Source of the DNA: Agathobaculum butyriciproducens
GTDB taxonomy: Bacteria > Bacillota > Clostridia > Oscillospirales > Butyricicoccaceae
Reading direction: 5' to 3'
DNA: 36,075 bases
Assembly: GCA_003096535.1 (NCBI GenBank)
Contig: QEKJ01000023.1
Location: 1-36,075 of the forward strand
Shown: in pieces, positions 1 through 7,028 of the stretch
Layout: each line of letters begins with the position of its first letter
How positions within the stretch are numbered: position 1 is the first letter of the stretch
The notes under the pieces: model-generated
Databases searched by the model: none
What the model saw: only the letters and a program-made list of their open reading frames with translations
Told to the model about the DNA's origin: nothing
Program-made: the position numbers and the translations under genes

Positions 1-1
1 T

Positions 2-97
2 GAATATCTGGATTACTACAACAACCGCAGGATCAAGGCAAAGCTAAAGGGCTTGCCGCCTGCAATTCACAGACAGCAAGCCCTTTCGGCTGCTTAA
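2..97 (+). CDS. IS3-family transposase OrfB, C-terminal 31 residues (cut by window edge)
   Basis: The reading frame from base 2 to the TAA at 95-97 gives a tail rich in YLDYYNNRRIKAKLKG, typical of the end of the DDE integrase (OrfB) of IS3/IS150-group elements, where the last helix follows the catalytic Glu. Only the tail lies in the window, so catalytic residues cannot be checked. A terminal inverted repeat follows directly (113-143). The matching OrfA of another copy starts at 35825 on the same strand. Confidence 0.8.
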   Translation, partial: EYLDYYNNRRIKAKLKGLPPAIHRQQALSAA

Positions 98-112
98 ACA
101 ATTTTTACTTCA

Positions 113-143
113 AAATATTGTCTAACTTTTTGGGGTCACTTCA
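113..143. repeat. Right terminal inverted repeat of the IS3-family element
   Basis: Read on the minus strand this begins TGAAGTGACCCC and continues to GTTAGACAATAT. The left end of the other copy at 35764 reads TGAACTGCACCCC followed by GTTAGACAGTAT, so the two form a convincing IRL/IRR pair ending in TGA. The element therefore ends at or very near 143. Confidence 0.75.
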
Positions 144-408
144 TTTTGAGCAGTATGTTTATGAAAAGCCGACTGTTTTTGTTGTTCAAGGGAAAGAAGT
201 TGTCGTTACAAGTAGACGGTTAGCCGACGCATTAGCTAATCTGTCAGAACAAAGGCGCACTGTTCTGCTGATGAATTTCTTCCTCGGTTACAGCGAAAGA
301 AAAATCGGGAATGAGTACGGAAGAAGCAGAAGTACAGTCAACTACTGGAAACTGGCGGCATTGAAGCAGTTAAGAAAAGAACTGGAGGAAACTGAACATG
401 AGGAATAA
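118..408 (+). CDS. Sigma-70 region-4-like protein of a conjugative element, 5' end replaced by the IS
   Basis: Residues from about 9 on (HFEQYVYEKPTVF...) match the small sigma-70-like/HTH proteins encoded in the control region of Tn916/Tn1549-type integrative conjugative elements. The core LSEQRRTVLLMNFFLGYSERKIG followed by GRSRSTVNYW is a region-4 helix-turn-helix. The first codons (TTG at 118) lie inside the IS terminal repeat, which ends at 143, so the native N-terminus is gone and any translation would begin in IS sequence without a clear ribosome site. It overlaps the next gene by 11 bases, the usual arrangement in these elements. It may be non-functional. Confidence 0.6.
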   Translation: MSNFLGSLHFEQYVYEKPTVFVVQGKEVVVTSRRLADALANLSEQRRTVLLMNFFLGYSERKIGNEYGRSRSTVNYWKLAALKQLRKELEETEHEE

Positions 409-601
409 GAAACTGATACCCTTTGAAACCATTGAGAAAGCTGTTGCCGGCGAGCCGGAAGCCATAGACGCGGTATTACGGCATTACACAGCGCGGATTA
501 AATATCTGTCTACCTATCGCGGGCATATTAACGATGATATTCAAGACCGTCTGAAAGCACAGCTTATCAAAGCTATCCTGCAATTCCGTTTTGACAGGTA
601 A
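398..601 (+). CDS. Small helix-turn-helix protein of an integrative conjugative element
   Basis: 67 residues starting with MRNKKLIPFETIEKAVAGEP. This pattern (LIPF..IEKA..G...AI..VL.HY, then DDIQDRLKAQLIKAIL) is characteristic of the short helix-turn-helix protein that follows the sigma-like gene near the recombination end of Tn916/Tn1549-type elements. A GGAGG lies 9 bases before the ATG. The start overlaps the end of the sigma-like frame, implying translational coupling. The excisionase and integrase genes normally found beyond it are absent here, so this is an orphaned piece of a larger element. Confidence 0.65.
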   Translation: MRNKKLIPFETIEKAVAGEPEAIDAVLRHYTARIKYLSTYRGHINDDIQDRLKAQLIKAILQFRFDR

Positions 602-606
602 CAGAT

Positions 607-677
607 AGCAAAGCCAAAAACAGTCGTCAAGGATAAACTTTGCGCAAGCGTCCTTGATGACTGTTTCCGTCTTTGCT
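607..677 (+). other. Long imperfect hairpin after the HTH gene
   Basis: Arms 607-633 and 651-677 match at 23 of 27 positions (one further G-U possible) around a 17-base loop. It starts six bases after the stop codon of the HTH gene. There is no U-run after it, so it is not a standard intrinsic terminator. It could be a transcript-end structure or part of the element's transfer or recombination region. Confidence 0.5.
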
Positions 678-754
678 GTTGGGCAACCAAGAGAGCACAA
701 TCGGATAGACCGCTTGCGCTCTCAATCCAGTATGGAATGTTATGCGATAGGGTG

Positions 755-1224
755 CGTTTCTCGCTTGATTTAAGCGCGTTACAGCGACGATAGGGGCAAG
801 GGTAAACCACCCTTAAAAATGACGTTCTACTGCGTAACATGGCAAACGATATTTTGTATTGTCGCTTCTGTTCCATTCTTTTCCGTTCCGGCGGCTCTGC
901 CGTTATACCTTGCCCCAAAGGAGAGGGATTAGGGAAAGGATAGGAAAGGAATAGGTATTTGATTAAATCTGTATTTGTTTTTTCTTTAGTTAGTATATCT
1001 TTATTTAATTGCGTTGGATTATCCGATGTCGGAAAATCCAATATCGGATAATCCAACAACGGGAAAACCGAGATATGTGGTCTATGCTTTATCGGATAAT
1101 TACCACAGGTTTGTTACGCAGTAGAGGGGAAAAAGCGCTTGATTTATGCGGCTTGCAGAACGTGTAAAACGTTTAGATGATATTTTATACTTCTACCCTC
1201 AAAAATGACGTTCTATTGCGTAAC
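755..1224. repeat. Non-coding repeat region of the mobile remnant (candidate transfer or recombination site)
   Basis: The 680 bases between the HTH gene and the next gene hold no convincing ORF. A 24-mer beginning AAAAATGACGTTCT and ending TGCGTAAC occurs at 815-838 and again at 1201-1224 with one difference; its core GTTACGCAGTAGA occurs inverted at 1113-1125. Each direct copy is preceded by a CGCTTGATTTA(A/T)GCG block (754-768 and 1137-1151). The whole reads as a diverged duplicated module of about 85 bases with an inverted copy between. Repeats of this kind are common at origins of transfer, attachment or replication sites of mobile elements; which of these applies is not known. Confidence 0.5.
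1013..1105. repeat. Perfect 15-bp palindrome and four 12-mer iterons
   Basis: Bases 1013-1027 (GTTGGATTATCCGAT) are the exact reverse complement of 1043-1057, separated by 15 bases. The motif TCGGATAATCCA occurs inverted at 1015-1026, direct at 1044-1055, with one change at 1029-1040, and with a two-base insertion at 1092-1105. This looks like a cluster of protein-binding sites (relaxase accessory protein, excisionase or replication initiator). Confidence 0.55.
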
Positions 1225-1292
1225 TTTGAGGTTAAATTTTAAATTTATATTTATAATAACATTACAAATTCAAACATAACGTGCAATATAAT

Positions 1293-1351
1293 ACAAGAAA
1301 TAAGAATGAAATGCAAGATTTTCTTGTAATACTATTGACATTTACAAGAAA
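1293..1351. promoter_or_regulatory. Three ACAAGAAA boxes around the promoter, possible operator
   Basis: ACAAGAAA occurs at 1293-1300 and at 1344-1351, and its reverse complement TTTCTTGT at 1320-1327. The last copy lies between the -35 and -10 hexamers and the middle copy just upstream of the -35, so a bound protein would block the promoter. Autoregulation by the winged-helix part of the downstream protein is an inference. Confidence 0.45.
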
Positions 1352-1362
1352 CGTGGTAATAT
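1335..1362 (+). promoter_or_regulatory. Promoter of the wHTH-NDT-like gene
   Basis: TTGACA (1335-1340), 16 bases, TAATAT (1357-1362). Transcription would start near 1369, leaving a short leader with AAGGAG at 1371-1376 before the ATG at 1386. This placement supports the chosen start. Confidence 0.7.
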
Positions 1363-1385
1363 ATAGTAGAAAGGAGCGTGAAAAC

Positions 1386-2321
1386 ATGACAAAAAGCGCA
1401 AGAATACAAGAGGGTGTTGTAGAATTTCTTGCAGATGGCTGTCCTCATACAGTTCAAGAAATTAAGAGCTTTCTACAGCAAGTCGGAATTTCTGATTATT
1501 CAGAGGGACAGTTTTCCGGTTCGATAAATACACTGCTCAGAAACCAATCTATCAAAAAAATTGATAGAGGAATTTATAAAATAAATCAAAATTTTGGAGG
1601 TAAAACTTTTATGAAAACTTGTTTTGTGGTATCTCCTATTGGAGATGTAGGAAGTGCAATAAGAATTAATGCGGATAAGCTATTTAAATATATCATTAGC
1701 CCAGTTTGTAAAAGTTGTGGTTTTGAACCTGTACGCGTAGACCAAATTAACGATTCTGATTCAATTACACAAACCATTATTGATAAGCTTTTATCATCAG
1801 AGCTTGTTATAGCTGATATTTCTGGACATAACCCTAATGTTTTTTATGAAATGGGATATAGAAAATGTACAGATAAGCCAATTATTCACCTTAAAAAGCA
1901 AGGTGAAAGCATACCATTCGATGTAAACACAGTAAGAACATTCGAGTATGATTTAACTGATTTGGATAATGTAGAAGAAACCAAAAAGCGTTTAGAACAA
2001 ACAATAGAAACATTTTCTTTTGAAAATCAAGATGATACATTGGGGCAAGATGAGGAAGCCAACAAGCAAACCTTTACTCAAGGTATTCTTACTATGCTGT
2101 ATCAAATCCAAGACTCTATTACGGAATTAAAAGAGCAAGTAAATAAAAAAGATACGGAAACTATACAAGCAATAATGCAAACTAGCCTAAACAATGTAAA
2201 AAAAGAGGAATCCGCTGATGCTATTATGATGAAAATGCTATTGCCTGAGTTGATTAAAAACCCTGAATCTTTTCAAAATTTAATACAGATTGCTGAAATA
2301 GCTAATAAATCTAAGAAGTAA
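1386..2321 (+). CDS. Winged-helix protein fused to a nucleoside-deoxyribosyltransferase/TIR-like domain
   Basis: 311 residues. Residues 1-68 look like a winged-helix DNA-binding domain. Residues 78-230 match the nucleoside 2-deoxyribosyltransferase-like/TIR-like fold: CFVVSPIG at 79-86, an Arg in AIRINAD near 93, ADISGHNPNVFYEMGYR at 143-159. In the enzyme family the Glu of the (F/M)ELG motif is the nucleophile that attacks the N-glycosidic bond; here it is E155. Residues about 245-290 could form a coiled coil. Related domains occur in bacterial conflict systems where they cleave nucleotides or NAD, so a defence role is plausible but inferred. AAGGAG precedes the ATG at 1386; a second start, ATG at 1611, has its own GGAGG and would give the catalytic domain alone. 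The gene is AT-rich, unlike the host genes after 4322, and its stop codon touches the IS1182-like terminal repeat. Confidence 0.65.
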   Translation: MTKSARIQEGVVEFLADGCPHTVQEIKSFLQQVGISDYSEGQFSGSINTLLRNQSIKKIDRGIYKINQNFGGKTFMKTCFVVSPIGDVGSAIRINADKLFKYIISPVCKSCGFEPVRVDQINDSDSITQTIIDKLLSSELVIADISGHNPNVFYEMGYRKCTDKPIIHLKKQGESIPFDVNTVRTFEYDLTDLDNVEETKKRLEQTIETFSFENQDDTLGQDEEANKQTFTQGILTMLYQIQDSITELKEQVNKKDTETIQAIMQTSLNNVKKEESADAIMMKMLLPELIKNPESFQNLIQIAEIANKSKK

Positions 2322-2496
2322 ATAAGGGACTGTCGCACTAGCAAATATTTTTTGCTGGGCGGCAGCCCTGCTTTATGCCCAAATGGGGGCGAAATCGGTT
2401 GTGATTTCGCCTCCATCACTTATAAACACAGTTCATTCCCAGACATCCCTTTCGGCATGCCTGATTTCAAACTGTTTTGTTTTCAACCATTAAAAT

Positions 2497-4128
2497 CTAT
2501 GCTGTCTTTAATGAAAATGAAAAAAGATGACTCCCCGTTCTTCCGGTCTGAATCTTGCAATGAAGCTTATTGATATTTCGTCCCATCGCCAAAAGGATGC
2601 TCTCTGCCAGTGCATTTGCTTTTCCTCGGTACAGATATCTTCGAAAATTCATGTCTTCCTTTACATCAGCAAATGAACCTTCGGCCTGAATACTGCGATT
2701 CATACGGAGCATCGTTCCATACTCACTTGTGATCCGTTCCAGATCTTCTGCGCGTTTCTGGCTCATTGTTTTTGAAACCATCAGCACTTTATTGCGCTTT
2801 TCCATAGGTGTTTTGCAGTTGTTTCCCTTGATACATTCCGTTTTATAAGGACAACCAGTGCAGTCTGGGCTTCTGTAATAAGTTTTTACACTGACATATC
2901 CGCTAGTTGTTTTACTTCTGCGTTCATTTGTGACAGTTAGTTCCCTTCCGTTGAGGCAGATGTAGCTGTCCCTGTCTGCATGGTACTCCATGTTTTCCCT
3001 TCTACTGATGTCTTTTTTGTATTTTCGGGTCTTCGAAATCTCATAGTTCTGCGGCTTTATATAGGCGGTCTGTCCGTTTTCCTCAATGAAAAGATAGTTT
3101 TCTTCACTTTCGTACCCGGCATCTGCAACGACTTCTGAATACTTAAATCCCAGGTGATTCTCCATGTCTTTCAAAAACGGGATCAGGGTACGTGTATCGG
3201 TAGGGTGCGGGCTGATATCGATCCATGTGATGTATTCGGAATCCACTCCATGCTGAATGTTATAAGCAGGCTTTAACTGTCCATTCAGCATCGCGTCCTC
3301 TTTCATTCTCATGAAGGTTGCGTCAGGGTCTGTTTTGGAATAGCTGTTTCTATCCCCAAGCGTATACAGCTTTTTTGTATATTCCTTTAGTTTCTCCAGA
3401 TATTGATCCAGCTGTTCCAGAGATTTCTGTAATTGTGTTTTTCTACGCCCGATTCCATGTACAAACACAATTCCCTCCTGCACTTTTATGCGGCACAACT
3501 GCTTCTTTAACCGTTTTAATGTGTGGATGGATATCCGGTCTTGGTATACGGTCCTGATTCCATAGAGTTCTTCACATTCAGCCACAAAAGAAGATAGTTT
3601 TGTGTATAACCGGGCCTGATTTTTCGTAATAGCCCGTTTCCATACAAAGGTATATTTATTGGCTGCAGACTCGATCTTGGTGCCATCAATAAAAATGGTC
3701 TTTCCTGAGATCTCACCAAGAAGATAGAGCAGATCTGACATTTGGGCAAGCAGTACCTTTGCACAAGCCGAAAAATGCAGGGAGATAAAACGCGCGATCG
3801 TTGCATGGTCAGGAGCCGGCATTCCTTCAAGGAGATACATAAAGTTGATATCCCGTTTACATGCTTTTTGGATATCCCTGCTTGAGTAGATTCGATTCAT
3901 TACTGCATAGATGACGAGTTTCAGCATCTGACGCGGCGTTGCCTGATTTTTTCCAATCCTGCTGTAAGTTTTATACAGTTCAGAAAGGTCCATTTCCTCC
4001 ACAAAGGCACTTACCAGACGAACCGGATCATCAGATGGAATAGAAATCTCTAAATCCAGCGGAAGTTTGATTTGATAATACAGAGAAAAAGAGGTATAAT
4101 CTCTCTGTATTATTTTGTTTAGTCGCAT
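2497..4128 (-). CDS. IS1182-family transposase
   Basis: 543 residues, full length for the family. The N-terminal region (PRQMLKLVIYAVMNRIYSSR) is the DUF772-type helical domain seen in IS1182/IS5-like transposases. The DDE core is visible: D148 in FIDGTKIES, the second Asp in VVADAGYESEENY, and the Glu in IQAEGSFADVKEDMNFRR. A Cys-rich insertion (CTGCPYKTEC) lies before the last motif, as usual. A TATAAT lies about 7 bases before the ATG, so the transcript would be nearly leaderless, and no good ribosome site is seen. There is no frameshift, so the enzyme may be active. Confidence 0.92.
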   Translation of the reverse strand: MRLNKIIQRDYTSFSLYYQIKLPLDLEISIPSDDPVRLVSAFVEEMDLSELYKTYSRIGKNQATPRQMLKLVIYAVMNRIYSSRDIQKACKRDINFMYLLEGMPAPDHATIARFISLHFSACAKVLLAQMSDLLYLLGEISGKTIFIDGTKIESAANKYTFVWKRAITKNQARLYTKLSSFVAECEELYGIRTVYQDRISIHTLKRLKKQLCRIKVQEGIVFVHGIGRRKTQLQKSLEQLDQYLEKLKEYTKKLYTLGDRNSYSKTDPDATFMRMKEDAMLNGQLKPAYNIQHGVDSEYITWIDISPHPTDTRTLIPFLKDMENHLGFKYSEVVADAGYESEENYLFIEENGQTAYIKPQNYEISKTRKYKKDISRRENMEYHADRDSYICLNGRELTVTNERRSKTTSGYVSVKTYYRSPDCTGCPYKTECIKGNNCKTPMEKRNKVLMVSKTMSQKRAEDLERITSEYGTMLRMNRSIQAEGSFADVKEDMNFRRYLYRGKANALAESILLAMGRNINKLHCKIQTGRTGSHLFSFSLKTA

Positions 4129-4145
4129 AAACTGATTATACCACG

Positions 4146-4173
4146 AACGCCGGGCTTTTCGAAGCTCGGCGTT
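4146..4173. terminator. Hairpin guarding the transposase promoter
   Basis: Arms 4146-4157 and 4162-4173 match at 11 of 12 with a TTCG loop. It lies inside the IS between its end and the transposase start. Such structures often limit transcription entering an IS from outside. Confidence 0.5.
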
Positions 4174-4321
4174 TTGTGTTGGATATATAAAATGAGCTGT
4201 CGCACGTTAGTGCGACAGCCCCTTATTTTGCAACTCTGTCTATCGGACGTTAAGTTAATTTTTGTGAATACTTCCTTATCACTGTAAATCAAAGGTTTCT
4301 CCCGCTTTTACTCTGCAAATC

Positions 4322-5974
4322 TCACTCAATTTCCTCGTCGTGCTCCATGGCTCTGACAAGCGGCGCCACCATCTGCTTCTTCCGGCTGACAACGCCGGGC
4401 AGGACGACCGAATGCTCGCCGCAGTCGGTCTTGAAGGCCGCACGAACCAGCTGTTGCGCGCCCTTGCCGACGTAGAGCAGCTCTGTCTTTTCCTCGATGA
4501 TGTTGGTCAGCATAGCGAACAGCATGGACAGACCGCTCGATGCCAGGCAGCTTTCCATGTACTCGAGCATTTTGTCGCGAATGCCGGACAGCTCGTTCTC
4601 ACTGACACTCGTCACCTGCGAAATCGCAATCTTCTGATTCTGCGCCTGGAAATACTTGAAATCCATGTGGAACAGCTCATCCATCGAGCGATCGAGCAGA
4701 CGCGAGCTGGAACGGAACATTTCTGTTGCATACTGCTTGATGTCCAGACCGACGATTTTCGCCAGCTCTTCTGCAGCCATGCGATCAAGCGGCGTACACG
4801 TCGGCGAGCGGAACATCAGCGTGTCCGACAGGATTGCCGAGCACAGCAGACCCGCGATTTTCGGCTCGATCTCCACGTTGTGCTCATGGTACATCTGCGT
4901 GATGATGGTCGCGGTGCAGCCGAGCGGCTGATTGCGGAAGTAGATTGGTCCGCTGGTCTCCACCGAGTCAATGCGGTGGTGGTCGATGATCTCAACAATA
5001 TTGGTCGAACGAATACCTTCGGCGGCCTGATCGCGCTCGTTGTGATCGACCAGAATGACCGACGGACGCTCCAGATCCAGCAGGTTACGCTGTGAGAACA
5101 TGCCGACGTATCGTCCCTGTTCATCCATCAGCGGGTAATAGCGGATACGCTTTTTGGAAACCGTGCGCTTTACATCCTCAACCGTTTCCTCCGGCTCGAA
5201 GGTGATAAGACCCTTTTTCCGCATCACATGCCGCACTGGAACCGCCTGACCGATAACCTTGACACAGGTGTAGGTATCATACGGGGTGGCGATGATGGAA
5301 ACGCCGTTTTCCGAGGCTAGCTTTCGGATGGTGCGCGAAACCTTGGAGCCGAGGCCGATGACTATGCAGCCGGCGCTCATCTCAATGGCGCACAGCTGGC
5401 TTTCATAGCGGTTGCCGAGAATAACCATATCATTTTTGCCGATGTAGTCCTCGAGCACGTCCGGATTAGCCGCCGCAACGACCACACTGCCCTGCTCAAA
5501 CCGCTGGTCAATATCGCCAACCTCGAGCGTGCCGTCAAGCACATCGACCAGATTCCGATAGCTGGTCTTGGCCTCCGCCAGCGCATTGGCGTCCTGATCC
5601 TCGATGTAGAAGCGCGCGATATCGCCCAGCGTCAGCAGACCCTTCAGGCGGCGATCCTCATCAACAACGGCCAGCGTCTGAATATCATTTTCGTTCATGT
5701 AATCCCATGCACGGTGCAGCGACAGCTCCTCGCTGATGCCCGGCACCTCGCGGTACTGCACATCGCTCAGGCGCGGCTCAAACGACTTGATGTAGCGCGG
5801 CGGCTCCACGCCGAAGCGTTCGAGCACAAATTTGGTCTCCGCATTGACGTGACCCGCGCGGCAGGCTATGTATTCTCCGCCGGTCAGCCTGCGCTTGAGG
5901 TGCGCGTAGCAGATTGCAGAGCAAATGGAATCCGTATCCGGATTGCGGTGTCCGATAACAAAAACTGGGTTCAT
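4322..5974 (-). CDS. ppaC: Manganese-dependent inorganic pyrophosphatase, regulatory CBS/DRTGG form
   Basis: 550 residues; hydrolyses pyrophosphate to two phosphates in the cytoplasm, pulling biosynthetic reactions forward. This is the family II (DHH) enzyme: N-terminal metal motif with H9, D13 and D15 (GHRNPDTDS), VDHNE at 309-313, DHH at 331-333, SDTLMF near 383, and the C-terminal DHHA2 domain with SRKKQ. Between the first motifs and VDHNE lies a regulatory insert: CBS (about 72-128), DRTGG (about 134-243), CBS (about 246-304). In characterised relatives such inserts bind adenine nucleotides (AMP/ADP inhibit, diadenosine polyphosphates activate). The start is the ATG at 5972-5974, preceded by AAGGAG 8 bases away, and the first residues match the family. 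A good promoter lies at 6051-6079. The bases from 4223 to 4321 downstream show no gene and no clear terminator. Confidence 0.93.
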   Translation of the reverse strand: MNPVFVIGHRNPDTDSICSAICYAHLKRRLTGGEYIACRAGHVNAETKFVLERFGVEPPRYIKSFEPRLSDVQYREVPGISEELSLHRAWDYMNENDIQTLAVVDEDRRLKGLLTLGDIARFYIEDQDANALAEAKTSYRNLVDVLDGTLEVGDIDQRFEQGSVVVAAANPDVLEDYIGKNDMVILGNRYESQLCAIEMSAGCIVIGLGSKVSRTIRKLASENGVSIIATPYDTYTCVKVIGQAVPVRHVMRKKGLITFEPEETVEDVKRTVSKKRIRYYPLMDEQGRYVGMFSQRNLLDLERPSVILVDHNERDQAAEGIRSTNIVEIIDHHRIDSVETSGPIYFRNQPLGCTATIITQMYHEHNVEIEPKIAGLLCSAILSDTLMFRSPTCTPLDRMAAEELAKIVGLDIKQYATEMFRSSSRLLDRSMDELFHMDFKYFQAQNQKIAISQVTSVSENELSGIRDKMLEYMESCLASSGLSMLFAMLTNIIEEKTELLYVGKGAQQLVRAAFKTDCGEHSVVLPGVVSRKKQMVAPLVRAMEHDEEIE

Positions 5975-6050
5975 GCACTGATGCTCCTTTATGTGATAAG
6001 GGATGGCTCCCCTTCGGAATCCGTTTGATGGAATGAAACCTTGTGGTTTG

Positions 6051-6079
6051 ATTGTATCATTTAACCGGGGAAATCGCAA
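6051..6079 (-). promoter_or_regulatory. Promoter of the pyrophosphatase gene
   Basis: On the minus strand: TTGCGA (6074-6079), 17 bases, TACAAT (6051-6056). It leaves a leader of about 70 bases before the ATG. Confidence 0.6.
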
Positions 6080-6203
6080 GGTATGGAAGAGGAATCCAAC
6101 TCAAAACCATCTGCGGCCGCACTGCGTAGGCGATGGAGCTGACAGCACGGATTCCGCCGCTGCACCGAAAATCCTGCCGAAGTCCGCTTCTCCGTCTGCT
6201 CAC

Positions 6204-6785
6204 CTACCTTTTGAAAAACCGAAAATCGCAGCAGTCACCGCCGCAGCCCAACGTTTTTGTGCGCGAAAAGCCAAGCTTGCGCAGTCCGCCATAGGTCACG
6301 TCATCCACGTCGCAAAACAGCGGACACAGCTCCGGACAGCCGTTGTCCCGGCACGCCGTGTGCCAGAGACACTTGGTGATCGACGCGGAAAAGTGCGTTT
6401 TATCGTGTGCCTGTGTGCTCTCCCACAGGTCAGAGGTACGCATGATTTTGAGAAAACAATAGCTGTAAATCCGATAAAATCCCGGCACAAGCTCCATTTT
6501 CGCCGTGAAAGCGTGCTTTTCTGCCGCCACCCAGTCCATCATGTACGTCCGCATGTGCGTAAAGGTTTCCTCCGCAGGCAGCTCTGCCTGCAGCACCTTG
6601 TACAGCGCAATGCGCGGCAGAATGGTCTGCACCAGTGTTTTCATCTGGTTTTTGGACCTATTTGCTGCGGTTTTGATTAACCTATCCAGCATTTTTTCCT
6701 GTCGTGAAAACAGCGAGCCGCCCCTGCTTCCGCCGAAGGTCTGTATCAGAAATACCTTAATTTGCTTTTGCTGTTTGCTTTGCAT
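6204..6785 (-). CDS. L-2-amino-thiazoline-4-carboxylic acid hydrolase family protein
   Basis: 193 residues. The C-terminal signature, TLGCGGDCCDFRF after LGFSRTKT, with upstream Cys-rich stretches (CRDNGCPELCPLFCDVDD), fits the ATC-hydrolase family (Pfam ATC_hydrolase). The founding enzyme opens the thiazoline ring of L-2-amino-thiazoline-4-carboxylate to give S-carbamoyl-cysteine on the way to cysteine. Most Firmicute members are of unproven substrate, and many sit beside transcription regulators. The start has GAAGGA just before the ATG at 6783-6785. A perfect 8-bp palindrome at 6830-6851 overlaps the likely promoter. The stretch 6080-6203 after the stop shows no gene. Confidence 0.8.
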   Translation of the reverse strand: MQSKQQKQIKVFLIQTFGGSRGGSLFSRQEKMLDRLIKTAANRSKNQMKTLVQTILPRIALYKVLQAELPAEETFTHMRTYMMDWVAAEKHAFTAKMELVPGFYRIYSYCFLKIMRTSDLWESTQAHDKTHFSASITKCLWHTACRDNGCPELCPLFCDVDDVTYGGLRKLGFSRTKTLGCGGDCCDFRFFKR

Positions 6786-6829
6786 AATTCCTTCATCTCT
6801 TTGCTTTTATGGGATTCCAGTGTCAATCC

Positions 6830-6851
6830 ATAGTTAGTTCACCCTAACTAT
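6830..6851. promoter_or_regulatory. Perfect 8-bp inverted repeat, probable operator
   Basis: ATAGTTAG (6830-6837), 6 bases, CTAACTAT (6844-6851). It lies 45-66 bases upstream of the ATC-hydrolase ATG and covers a possible -10 (TATAGT on the minus strand). Size and symmetry fit a MerR-, TetR- or MarR-type dimer site. No regulator gene lies next to it in the window. Confidence 0.5.
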
Positions 6852-6985
6852 ACCACACTGACTTCCAATATACCATCCTGATACACAAAATTCCCTGCCG
6901 ATAATCGACATAGTATTGCTTTTTCGGCATAGCCTGATCGAGCTTCACTTCCCATATCATTCCGTCAGATACTATGGCGCACATC

Positions 6986-7018
6986 AAAAACGGCTCTTTC
7001 CCGAAGGCAAGAACCGTT
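6986..7018 (-). terminator. Intrinsic terminator after the flavodoxin gene
   Basis: Arms 6989-6998 and 7009-7018 match at 9 of 10; on the minus strand the hairpin runs into TTTTT. It ends the hcp-flavodoxin transcript. Bases 6852-6985 show no gene. Confidence 0.7.
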
Positions 7019-7028
7019 TCCCTTTGTC

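Larger units (their letters stand above)
2326..4222 (-). mobile_element. IS1182-family insertion sequence, apparently complete
   Basis: Terminal repeats GGGACTGTCGCACTA (2326-2340) and TAGTGCGACAGCCCC (4208-4222, inverted) match at 14 of 15 positions, and the match continues outward through AAATAA on both sides. A single long transposase gene runs between them on the minus strand. The right end also carries a perfect 10-bp hairpin (4195-4204 with 4209-4218). Bases 2341-2496 hold only a hairpin (2388-2396 with 2403-2411) and no gene. No clear direct target duplication is visible because the flanks continue the inverted repeat. Confidence 0.85.

Noticed and set aside
541-1059. 172-codon minus-strand frame through the repeat region
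   Set aside because: It crosses hairpins and repeats, and the translation has no recognisable features or ribosome site.
2352-2573. 73-codon plus-strand frame at the IS1182 left end
   Set aside because: It lies within the IS non-coding end and overlaps the transposase 3' end; there is no ribosome site.
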